Position numbers and translations under genes: made by a program
Assembly: GCA_035264445.1 (NCBI GenBank)
Contig: DATFQE010000149.1
Location: 1 to 6,420 of the forward strand
From: DATFQE01 sp035264445
Lineage (GTDB): Bacteria > Actinomycetota > Thermoleophilia > Gaiellales > Gaiellaceae
DNA: 6,420 nt
Reading direction: 5' to 3'
Shown: piece after piece, positions 1 through 5,132 of the stretch
Position numbering within the stretch: position 1 is the stretch's first letter
Layout of the letters: every line of letters begins with the position of its first letter
The notes under the pieces: generated by a model
Databases searched by the model: none
Seen by the model: only the letters and a program-made list of their open reading frames with translations
Told to the model about the DNA's origin: nothing

Positions 1-1
1 C

Positions 2-106
2 CTCGGCACCGCGCTTGCGAGCGCGCGGGAGGCCATGACGCGCGTTCTGGTCGACAATCTGCTGGCGTTCGAGCGGCGCCACGCGCCGCGGAACGTCGTG
101 TCCTAG
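2..106 (+). CDS. D-2-hydroxyacid dehydrogenase, C-terminal end (partial)
   Basis: The only open frame reaching the left edge gives 34 residues and ends at TAG. It starts LGTALASAREAMTRVLVDNL and ends in a short charged tail (ERRHAPRNVVS). This matches the end of the glyoxylate/hydroxypyruvate reductase and phosphoglycerate dehydrogenase-like family: a PHLG(S/T)AT segment after the catalytic His, a long helix with an Arg/Glu-Ala-Met pattern and a DN(L/V)LA segment, then a short tail containing P-x-N-x-V. Members use NAD(P)H to reduce 2-keto acids such as glyoxylate in the cytoplasm. The catalytic residues and Rossmann fold lie outside the window, so the substrate cannot be judged. The gene converges on the small gene that follows, with a 13-base gap. 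Confidence 0.72.
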   Translation, partial: LGTALASAREAMTRVLVDNLLAFERRHAPRNVVS

Positions 107-119
107 CCGGCCAAACGGC

Positions 120-320
120 CTACTGATCGTCTCGCGGAGGCGGCGGTTCCCCGACGTCCTCAGCGAGGTCATCGCGCTCGGCCGCTTCCTCGTGGCGGAG
201 CTGCTCGTACTTGGTTTCGGGCTCTTCCTGGCTTTCGCGCTCACGCTCCAGCCGTTCGGGATCGCCGGTCGGTGCGTCGGGCATCCGCTCTTCGGGCGAG
301 GGGTAACGCTCTTTGTCCAT
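120..320 (-). CDS. small, highly charged hypothetical protein (66 aa)
   Basis: This is a 66-residue protein, MDKERYPSPEERMPDAPTGD at the start and a proline/aspartate tail at the end. It is dominated by Glu, Asp, Arg and Pro, with almost no hydrophobic residues, so it is probably disordered or a single charged helix (roughly residues 21-50, rich in E/R/Q). I do not recognise a family. The same frame stays open upstream to 470, but that extension is the complement of tRNA-Arg and its promoter, so I chose the ATG at 320. No strong ribosome binding site precedes this ATG; a second in-frame ATG lies 12 codons on. Codon third positions are moderately GC-rich, which suits a real gene but is not proof. 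No function is proposed. Confidence 0.5.
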   Translation of the reverse strand: MDKERYPSPEERMPDAPTGDPERLERERESQEEPETKYEQLRHEEAAERDDLAEDVGEPPPPRDDQ

Positions 321-381
321 GCCGGCGGGGTACCCCACCCGTCTGTCCTTGAACCACGCGGGCGTCGTGTCCCAGCGGCGA

Positions 382-387
382 TACCCT
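382..387 (+). promoter_or_regulatory. candidate -10 box for tRNA-Arg
   Basis: TACCCT fits the actinobacterial TANNNT -10 pattern and ends 10 bases before the mature tRNA. The surrounding bases (ATACCCTGTC) closely match those before the tRNA-Leu gene (ATATCCTGTC). I see no convincing -35 at normal spacing; a TTGAAC at 349-354 is too far upstream. Confidence 0.4.
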
Positions 388-397
388 GTCCCGGCAC

Positions 398-469
398 GGC
401 CCCGTAGCTCAGTGGATAGAGCGGCAGACTTCGAATCTGCGTGCGATGGTTCGACTCCATCCGGGGCCA
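398..469 (+). tRNA. tRNA-Arg (anticodon UCG)
   Basis: A complete cloverleaf can be drawn. The acceptor stem GGCCCCG (398-404) pairs with CGGGGCC (462-468), with discriminator A469. The D-stem is GCTC/GAGC (407-410 and 419-422). The anticodon stem GCAGA/TCTGC (424-428 and 436-440) encloses loop CTTCGAA, giving anticodon TCG at 431-433, which reads the Arg codon CGA. A 4-base variable region is followed by T-stem GATGG/CCATC around loop TTCGACT. The terminal CCA is not encoded: the CCA seen at 467-469 is the end of the acceptor strand plus the discriminator. The convergent vapC-like gene ends 50 bases downstream. Confidence 0.97.
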
Positions 470-519
470 TTCGCCCGATCCACGCCGAGTGACGAGCTCA
501 CGTTCGGTGACGTTACGTC

Positions 520-921
520 TCAGGCGTGTCGAAGCTCGTCGATCGTCGCCGTGGGGACGATCCCTTCCACCTGGCGTGCGAGGGCGGCGTCCAGGGTGAC
601 GAATGCGTCCGCTTGCAGCCTGGTGAGCGCGACGTACTCGGCGTCGTAGGTGGAGGCCCAGCCGAGCCGGTCGGCCACCTCCCACGCGTTCCGTCGCAGC
701 ACCGCGTCGCCCAGGAGCCTGATGCGCATCCGCCCGATGTCGGCAAGACGATCGCGTGCCACGTCGGCGGGCAGCTCGCCTCGCTGCACGGCCTCGTGCA
801 GCGCCGAGAGCGTCTGCGAGCGCAGCAGCGTCGGTGCCAGCAACTCGTGCTCGGCCGGGACCTCGATGCGCTCGCTCGCGAGCTGCAGGACGACGCCGCA
901 GTCGACGACGAACCTGGTCAC
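520..921 (-). CDS. VapC-like PIN-domain protein (133 aa)
   Basis: The protein opens with a beta strand ending in Asp7 (RFVVDCGVVL) and has LLAPTLLRSQTLSALHEA at residues 27-44, TYDAEYVALTRLQAD at 91-105 and FVTLDAALAR at 107-116. This is the PIN-domain pattern, and the length is normal for a VapC toxin. PIN toxins are Mg2+-dependent ribonucleases that often cut tRNA or rRNA. The acidic residues D7, D93 and D111 are present, but the position normally held by the conserved Glu (S-E-x-x-x-A-L) is Gln36. The start is GTG at 921, with no Shine-Dalgarno sequence upstream. No antitoxin gene precedes it on the same strand; the neighbouring gene is divergent. It may be a solitary toxin, or a PIN protein that is not a toxin. 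Confidence 0.85.
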   Translation of the reverse strand: MTRFVVDCGVVLQLASERIEVPAEHELLAPTLLRSQTLSALHEAVQRGELPADVARDRLADIGRMRIRLLGDAVLRRNAWEVADRLGWASTYDAEYVALTRLQADAFVTLDAALARQVEGIVPTATIDELRHA

Positions 922-976
922 GCTGCCGGAGGTTAACGGACTGATCCACCGGCGAGCTCTTGCCGATATCTAGTTC

Positions 977-1258
977 GTGGCCACCATCGACTGGGACTCG
1001 TTCGACCTCGACCATCTAGCCGCCGCGGTGCGCGACCAGGGTCCGGGGCCGGATGCAGAGCGCATGATCTGGGCGTTCGAGGAGGCTCTTCGCGTCGCCC
1101 GCGTCGATCCCGAGCTGCTGCCGTACCTGCTTGCCGCTTTGACATGCCTGCTCGCTCGCGTCGAAGATTGCTCGCCGCGGGACGTCCTCGAGGCGTTCTT
1201 CCGCCGTTCAATCCCCGACGACGAGTGGCGTGGTCGCTACCTGCCGCTGTTCGGCTGA
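977..1258 (+). CDS. hypothetical protein (93 aa), divergent from the PIN gene
   Basis: This acidic, mostly helical protein begins with GTG and starts MATIDWDSFDLDHLAAAVRD. A hydrophobic middle (DPELLPYLLAALTCLLARVE, residues 48-67) is followed by a conserved-looking end with DVLEAFFRRS, DDEWRGRYLPLFG. I do not recognise the family. The middle is too short and too interrupted by charge to be a clear membrane segment; a small helical bundle is more likely. The composition and G/C-ending codons look like a real gene, while the opposite strand here translates to an Arg-rich shadow. No Shine-Dalgarno sequence precedes the GTG, so the message may be leaderless; a weak AT-rich patch (GATATCTAG, 965-973) lies just upstream. 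It shares a 55-base divergent region with the PIN gene, so an antitoxin or co-regulated role is possible but unsupported. Confidence 0.68.
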   Translation: MATIDWDSFDLDHLAAAVRDQGPGPDAERMIWAFEEALRVARVDPELLPYLLAALTCLLARVEDCSPRDVLEAFFRRSIPDDEWRGRYLPLFG

Positions 1259-1277
1259 TCGGCCCGAGAAATGCAGA

Positions 1278-1300
1278 AGGCCGGGTGCGCGGCCCGGCCT
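1278..1300. terminator. bidirectional hairpin between convergent genes
   Basis: AGGCCGGG (1278-1285) and CCCGGCCT (1293-1300) form a perfect 8-bp GC-rich stem with a 7-base loop. It sits between two converging stop codons (1258 and 1325), the expected place for a shared terminator. No clear T-run follows on the plus strand; on the minus strand the flank is moderately T-rich (TTCTGCATTTCTC). Such L-shaped GC hairpins without a U-tract are common in high-GC actinobacteria. Confidence 0.6.
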
Positions 1301-1324
1301 CCGTGCTACCGCAATCGTGCCGGT

Positions 1325-1666
1325 CTAGGCGCCGCGACCGTAGTAGCCGCCGAGCTCGGACCGGTACGCGTCGTCCCTATAGGTTTCCTCGTCGAACTCA
1401 GGCGCGTTCTTGATCTCGTCCTTCGTGAGCCTGACGAAGATCGTCTCGGAGTCGGAATCGACCCGCTCGATCACGCCTGCCGGCAGCATGACCTTCTTCC
1501 CGAAGATCCACGGGCCGGTGTCGACGACGATGTAGCTGCCGCCGACCTCGTTGGTCGCCTCATCGACCTTCCCGATCCCGCCGTCGGTCGCTTCGACGGA
1601 GTAACCGGTGAGGTCGGTCGTGCCCCACGTCTGCTCGCGGTACGTCCAGATTTCTGCCGTAGTCAT
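1325..1666 (-). CDS. PRC-barrel domain protein (113 aa)
   Basis: Residues about 17-87 form a PRC-barrel: LTGYSVEATDGGIGKVDEAT, then GSYIVVDTGPWIFGKKVMLP, then AGVIERVDSDSETIFVRLTK. The GxV...DG.IGKV opening, the D-T-G strand and the LP turn are typical. These small beta-barrels are known from the end of the ribosome maturation factor RimM and the photosynthetic reaction centre H subunit, and occur alone in many stress-related proteins of unknown role. The tail (residues 88-113) is acidic, then rich in Gly and Tyr. The ATG at 1666 was chosen because CGAGGAGG lies 4 bases upstream; the open frame runs 18 codons further but lacks such a site. The protein is probably cytoplasmic: no signal peptide or membrane segment is visible. 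Confidence 0.87.
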   Translation of the reverse strand: MTTAEIWTYREQTWGTTDLTGYSVEATDGGIGKVDEATNEVGGSYIVVDTGPWIFGKKVMLPAGVIERVDSDSETIFVRLTKDEIKNAPEFDEETYRDDAYRSELGGYYGRGA

Positions 1667-1776
1667 CCAGCCTCCTCGCGTCGTTTGCAGGCCTGGGCTA
1701 CCCCGATCCACCCGACCCAAACCGGGCCTACGGATCGCAAGCCCCGCGGCCGGTCAACGCCGCCCGCGGCGGCGAA

Positions 1777-1782
1777 TATCCT
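1777..1782 (+). promoter_or_regulatory. candidate -10 box for tRNA-Leu
   Basis: TATCCT fits TANNNT and ends 8 bases before the tRNA. Its context, ATATCCTGTC, is nearly identical to that in front of tRNA-Arg, which supports both. TCAACG at 1754-1759 is a weak -35 match at a spacing of 17 bases. An exact 8-base repeat, CCCGCGGC, occurs at 1743-1750 and 1763-1770. Confidence 0.45.
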
Positions 1783-1790
1783 GTCTCTAC

Positions 1791-1876
1791 GCGGGCGTGG
1801 CGGAACTGGCAGACGCGGCGGGTTTAGGTCCCGTTGGGGCTAGCGCCCCTTGGAGGTTCGAGTCCTCTCGCCCGCA
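1791..1876 (+). tRNA. tRNA-Leu (anticodon UAG)
   Basis: This is a class II tRNA. The acceptor stem GCGGGCG (1791-1797) pairs with CGCCCGC (1869-1875), with discriminator A1876. The D-stem GCG/CGC encloses a long loop containing the GG pair. The anticodon stem GCGGG/CCCGT (1818-1822 and 1830-1834, one G-U pair) encloses TTTAGGT, giving anticodon TAG at 1825-1827. The long variable arm GGGGC-TAGC-GCCCC (1836-1849) is diagnostic of the Leu/Ser/Tyr class. The T-arm is GGAGG/CCTCT around TTCGAGT. CCA is not encoded. The stop codon of the convergent histidine kinase gene begins one base after the tRNA ends. Confidence 0.97.
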
Positions 1877-1877
1877 C

Positions 1878-3650
1878 CTAGAACGGCCGACGGTACGACC
1901 ACAGGCGGTGGGCCCTCACGTCGTCGTGGCCGTTGCCGGTCGGGATCACCAGCTCGAAGCGCGCTCCCGTAGGTGACGCCGGCTCGTAGACCAGCTCGCC
2001 GCTATGCGCATTTGCATATGAGCGCGCGATTGCGAGGCCGAGCCCGGTGCCAAGTCCGCGTTCCTGCGCCCTCTCGCTCCGCGTGAAGCGCTCGAACAGG
2101 TCTGGTACGAACTCGGCCGGGACGCCGCCGCCGCGGTCCTCGACGGCCAGCCTGAAATGCCGGTCGCGCTGCTCGGCGCGGACGATTACCGGCGGCTCGC
2201 CGTAGCGGAGCGCGTTCGCGACGAGGTTCGAGAGGATCCGGTCGAACGCGGACGGGTCGACGGCGGCCTCCAGGTCGTCGGCCACTTCGACGCGGACGTC
2301 GTCGGCGCGCTCTCCTGCGGTCGAGCGGACGAGCTCCTCGACCCGCTCTCTGACCGGCAGAACCTCGGGATCGATCGAGATCGCCTCCGCGTCCAACCGT
2401 GAGAGGTCGAGCAGCTGCTCGACCAGCGTGCCGAGCCTGCGGCCCTGGTCGCTGAGCATCTCGCGGAGGAGGACGCGCTGATCCTCGTCCAGGCGGTCGC
2501 CGCGGAGGGAGAGCGTCTGGATGACCCCGTTGATGCTCGTCACGGGCGTGCGCAGCTCGTGCGCCGCCAGCGAGATGAAGTTCGATTTCAGCTCGTCCGC
2601 CCGCTCGAGCGCGAGGCGGGCCTCCCGCTCCTGCGCGTACAGCCGCGCCCGGTCGAGGGCCAGGCCCGTGAGTGCGCCCAGCGTCTGCAGGAGTCGCAGC
2701 TCCTCGCCGCCGAAGTACGGCGCGTACGGGCTGGTCCAGACGACGAGCCTCCCGAACGCGGTCGGTAGCTCGACGATCGTCTCGGCGTCCTCGCCGCTTC
2801 GCTCGAGCAGCTCCTCGGAAGCGCCGTGCGCGCCGATCACGCGGCCCGCCGGGTCGAGCAGCGCAACGCCGCGGGCGCCGACGATCCTTGCCATCGGCTC
2901 TGCGACCTGCTCAGCGACCTGCTCCTCAGAAGCTGCGCCCATCAGGCTCGCGATCGCCGCCTCGAGACGCTGGTTCTCGGGCCTTCGCCAGGCGAGACGC
3001 AGCGCCGGTGGCGGCGCGAGGCCGACGAGAAAGCCGAGCGCGCTGAGGGTCGCAAGCAGGGTGCCTGCCAGCGCGATGCCCGAGTCCTGGTCGGGCGCGA
3101 CCGCTGCGAGCACCAGCGCGGCCGTGATCGCGGTCGCCGCCGCCGCGAGCACCTGCAGCCGCCGGCGCGCGACGCTCGGAGCCGCGCGGGCGCCGCGCCA
3201 GAGCCTCACGGCCACGACCACCGAGAGCGCGATCCAGTGGAAGAGGAACGCGACGAGGTAGACGAGGAACCCGGTAGACCGCGGCTCGCCCTCGGCCGGG
3301 ACCGCGGGCAGGACGAACGTCCACACGAGCAGCGTGACGGTCATCAGTCCGAGCAGCCGCTCGAGACGGCGGGTCGGCGGCTGGAACGACGTCGTGAAGC
3401 GGTAGAGGAGGTACGGGAAGAGCACGAGCGCCGCGATGAGCGCCCGCTGGAGGAAGGTCTCGACCGGTTGGTCGGGCGTCTCGTCGAGCAGCGGGGCGAC
3501 GTCGACGACGAGCGCGAGCGTTCCGAAGGTCAGCGCAGCCCAGAGGCCCGCGCGGCCGCGGCCGAGGCGCCACTGGCGGAGCGCGACCAGTCCGACCACG
3601 GTGAACAGCACCAGGTTGACGTAGCCGCCGTACTCAACAACCTGCTGCAA
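1878..3650 (-). CDS. membrane sensor histidine kinase with GAF-like region (590 aa)
   Basis: The N-terminal third (residues 11-212) holds about seven hydrophobic segments, near 11-25, 36-55, 66-88, 99-115, 127-150, 165-186 and 192-212. A GAF-like region follows (about 233-335), then a short coiled linker. The kinase core has the H-box HELRTP with His364, the N-box SNLVANALRYG (474-484), G1 box DRGGGVP (505-511), F-box F514-F522 and G2 box GLGTGLGL (532-539). It should autophosphorylate at His364 at the membrane and pass phosphate to a response regulator, but none is nearby. The TTG start at 3650 follows AAAAGGAG by 4 bases, and the first membrane segment begins ten residues in. The same frame is open to 4958, but that part lies opposite tig and is spurious. 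The signal is unknown. Confidence 0.93.
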   Translation of the reverse strand: MQQVVEYGGYVNLVLFTVVGLVALRQWRLGRGRAGLWAALTFGTLALVVDVAPLLDETPDQPVETFLQRALIAALVLFPYLLYRFTTSFQPPTRRLERLLGLMTVTLLVWTFVLPAVPAEGEPRSTGFLVYLVAFLFHWIALSVVVAVRLWRGARAAPSVARRRLQVLAAAATAITAALVLAAVAPDQDSGIALAGTLLATLSALGFLVGLAPPPALRLAWRRPENQRLEAAIASLMGAASEEQVAEQVAEPMARIVGARGVALLDPAGRVIGAHGASEELLERSGEDAETIVELPTAFGRLVVWTSPYAPYFGGEELRLLQTLGALTGLALDRARLYAQEREARLALERADELKSNFISLAAHELRTPVTSINGVIQTLSLRGDRLDEDQRVLLREMLSDQGRRLGTLVEQLLDLSRLDAEAISIDPEVLPVRERVEELVRSTAGERADDVRVEVADDLEAAVDPSAFDRILSNLVANALRYGEPPVIVRAEQRDRHFRLAVEDRGGGVPAEFVPDLFERFTRSERAQERGLGTGLGLAIARSYANAHSGELVYEPASPTGARFELVIPTGNGHDDVRAHRLWSYRRPF

Positions 3651-3654
3651 CGCG

Positions 3655-3662
3655 CTCCTTTT
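3655..3662 (-). promoter_or_regulatory. ribosome binding site fixing the TTG start of the kinase
   Basis: On the minus strand AAAAGGAG is followed by 4 bases and TTG. The same 8 bases at the same 4-base spacing precede the GTG of clpX (5785-5792), which supports the choice of this unusual start codon. Confidence 0.7.
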
Positions 3663-3678
3663 CCTTCGACCGGGCCGA

Positions 3679-3684
3679 ACTGTA
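3679..3684 (-). promoter_or_regulatory. weak candidate -10 box for the kinase gene
   Basis: TACAGT on the minus strand fits TANNNT and would put the transcript start about 20 bases before the TTG. A TTGACA-like TCGACT lies upstream, but with only a 15-base spacer, so the match is weak. Confidence 0.25.
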
Positions 3685-3730
3685 CGCGCTTCACATCCGA
3701 GTCGAGCCCGAGCGTTGTTCCTCGCCCGGG

Positions 3731-3754
3731 GAACCCCGTAGCCCGAAGGGGTTC
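3731..3754 (+). promoter_or_regulatory. inverted repeat covering the tig ribosome binding site
   Basis: GAACCCC (3731-3737) and GGGGTTC (3748-3754) are exact reverse complements separated by 10 bases. The right arm overlaps the purine-rich GAAGGGG (3745-3751), the best ribosome binding site for the ATG at 3762. In RNA this could be a hairpin that hides the site; in DNA it could be an operator. It does not match the CIRCE consensus. The repeat is seen directly; its role is inference. Confidence 0.5.
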
Positions 3755-3761
3755 TGGTTGA

Positions 3762-5132
3762 ATGGGCCGGGTGGAGACGCAGGTCGAGGAGCTGGGCGGC
3801 GACCGCGTTCGCCTGAGCGTCGAGGTGCCGAGCGCCGAGGTCAGGCACGCCGTGGAGCATGCGGCGTCGGACCTGGCCGGCACCCTGAAGATCCCGGGCT
3901 TCCGGAAGGGCAAGGTGCCTATGCCGGTGCTGATCTCGCGCGTCGGCAAGGAGCGCCTGATGAGCGAGGCCGTGGACAGCCACATCGGTGGATGGTTCTG
4001 GAACGCCGCGGCAGGCTCGAACATCCGCCCGGTCACGCAGCCCGAGTACGAGTACGAGCTTCCGAGCTCGAGTGACGACAGCTTCGCGTTCACCGCCGAG
4101 GTGGGCGTGCAGCCGAAGGCCGACCCGGCCGACTGGACGACCCTCGAGGTGCCGGCCGAGGAGCCCGACGTTCCGGCCGAGCTCGTCGACCACGAGCTCG
4201 AGGCGCTGCGGAGCTCCGTCGCCGAGCTCGTTCCGGTCGAGGGTCGAGGCGCCAACGAAGGCGACGCGCTGGTGATCGACGCGGACGTCGACGGCTCCGG
4301 CGGCGAGGCGCAGCGCGATCTCGTCGTCACCCTCGGCGCGGGGCGCCTGCTTCCGGACCTCGAGGCCGGGATCGCCGGGATGACCGTCGGCGAGACGAAG
4401 GAAATCGAGTACGCGCTCCCCGAGGGGGAGACGAAGACGGCGCGCGTGACCGTCAAGGAGCTCAAGGAACCGGTGCTGCCGCCGCTCGACGACGAGCTGG
4501 CGCGCGCCGCGAGCGAGTTCGACACGCTCGAGGAGCTGCGTGGGGAGATCGAAGGGCGCCTCCGCGAGCAGATCGAGGAGGAGCTCGAAGGCGCCTTCCG
4601 AGGCGCCGCGGTCGACGCGCTCGTCGACAGTTCGGGCGTCGAGGTGTCCGACGCGCTCGTCGAGGCCCGGGCGGGCAACCTGATCCGCGCGTTCCTCAAC
4701 CAGCTCGAGCGACGCGGAATCTCGCTCGAGACCTACCTCGCCCTGAGCGGCGAGACGGCCGAGGAGATCCAGCAGCGCATGCTCGAGGATGCGCGGCGCT
4801 CCCTCGGCCGCGAGCTGGTGCTCGAGGCGGTCGCCGAGCAGCTGGGGATCGAAGTCTCGGACGAGGAGCTGCGCGCGTTCATCCGCGAGCAGGCCGAGCT
4901 CGCCGACGAGGACGATCCCGACGAGGTCGTGGAGCAGGTGTGGCACAGCGGCCGGCACGAGACCCTGCGCACCGATCTGCGCCTGCGCGCCGCGCTCGAC
5001 CGCGTCGCCAGCGAGGTCAAGAGGATTTCGCCCGAGCTCGCGAGCGCCCGCGAGAAGCTGTGGACGCCAGGGCAGGAGAAGCCCGAAGGCGCTTCGAAGT
5101 TGTGGACCCCCGGCGAGAAGGAGCCTGCATGA
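3762..5132 (+). CDS. tig: trigger factor, ribosome-associated chaperone (456 aa)
   Basis: Trigger factor binds the ribosome at the tunnel exit and shields nascent chains. The N-terminal domain (about 1-115) carries the ribosome-docking signature GFRKGKVP at residues 46-53. The FKBP-type PPIase region (about 155-240) runs from EGDALVIDADVDG to VTVKELKEP. The C-terminal helical, SurA-like chaperone domain covers about 245-428, and the length is normal for the family. Two oddities: the PPIase region has Leu196 and Leu200 where the family motif GRFIPGFE has Phe, plus a shortened loop after Pro220; and the tail repeats KLWTPG (432-437 and 446-451). The ATG at 3762 has GAAGGGG 10 bases upstream; a GTG three codons later is an alternative. 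The stop overlaps the clpP start, so the two are probably translationally coupled. It diverges from the kinase gene across 111 bases. Confidence 0.97.
   Translation: MGRVETQVEELGGDRVRLSVEVPSAEVRHAVEHAASDLAGTLKIPGFRKGKVPMPVLISRVGKERLMSEAVDSHIGGWFWNAAAGSNIRPVTQPEYEYELPSSSDDSFAFTAEVGVQPKADPADWTTLEVPAEEPDVPAELVDHELEALRSSVAELVPVEGRGANEGDALVIDADVDGSGGEAQRDLVVTLGAGRLLPDLEAGIAGMTVGETKEIEYALPEGETKTARVTVKELKEPVLPPLDDELARAASEFDTLEELRGEIEGRLREQIEEELEGAFRGAAVDALVDSSGVEVSDALVEARAGNLIRAFLNQLERRGISLETYLALSGETAEEIQQRMLEDARRSLGRELVLEAVAEQLGIEVSDEELRAFIREQAELADEDDPDEVVEQVWHSGRHETLRTDLRLRAALDRVASEVKRISPELASAREKLWTPGQEKPEGASKLWTPGEKEPA

Noticed and set aside
104..122. GGCC-AAAC-GGCC as a terminator between the first two convergent genes.
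   Set aside because: The stem is only 4 bp, needs a bulge to extend, and has no T-run on either side; it is too weak to call in GC-rich DNA.
321..470. N-terminal extension of the 66-residue protein, starting MAPDGVEPSHADSKSAALST.
   Set aside because: This peptide is the complement of tRNA-Arg and its promoter, a well-known type of false ORF.
470..519. Short inverted repeats (TCAC/GTGA, ACGT/ACGT) between tRNA-Arg and the PIN gene as a terminator or attachment site.
   Set aside because: Stems are 4 bp and mutually exclusive, and I see no copy of the tRNA-Arg 3' end elsewhere in the window that would mark an integration site.
933..1211. A minus-strand ORF upstream of the PIN gene that could have been an antitoxin.
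   Set aside because: The product is an Arg/Pro-rich, low-complexity shadow of the 93-residue gene on the other strand and has no antitoxin fold features.
1608..1976. Plus-strand ORF containing VAELADAAGLGPVGASAPWR.
   Set aside because: This is a translation of the tRNA-Leu gene itself and its flanks, not a protein gene.
2826..3761. Long plus-strand ORF opposite the kinase (311 codons).
   Set aside because: It is extremely rich in Arg, Glu and Gln with no recognisable domain, and it overlaps the clearly real kinase coding frame.
3651..3761. A ClgR- or HrcA (CIRCE)-type operator upstream of the tig-clpP-clpX operon.
   Set aside because: No sequence in the gap matches the CIRCE repeat or a convincing ClgR site; only the GAACCCC/GGGGTTC repeat is present.
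3651..4958. An open minus-strand frame that would extend the histidine kinase by 436 codons to a 1026-residue protein.
   Set aside because: It lies exactly opposite tig, is biased toward Leu, Arg, Glu and Ala with no domain, and has no ribosome binding site. High GC content keeps the antisense frame open by chance; the TTG at 3650 has a strong site.
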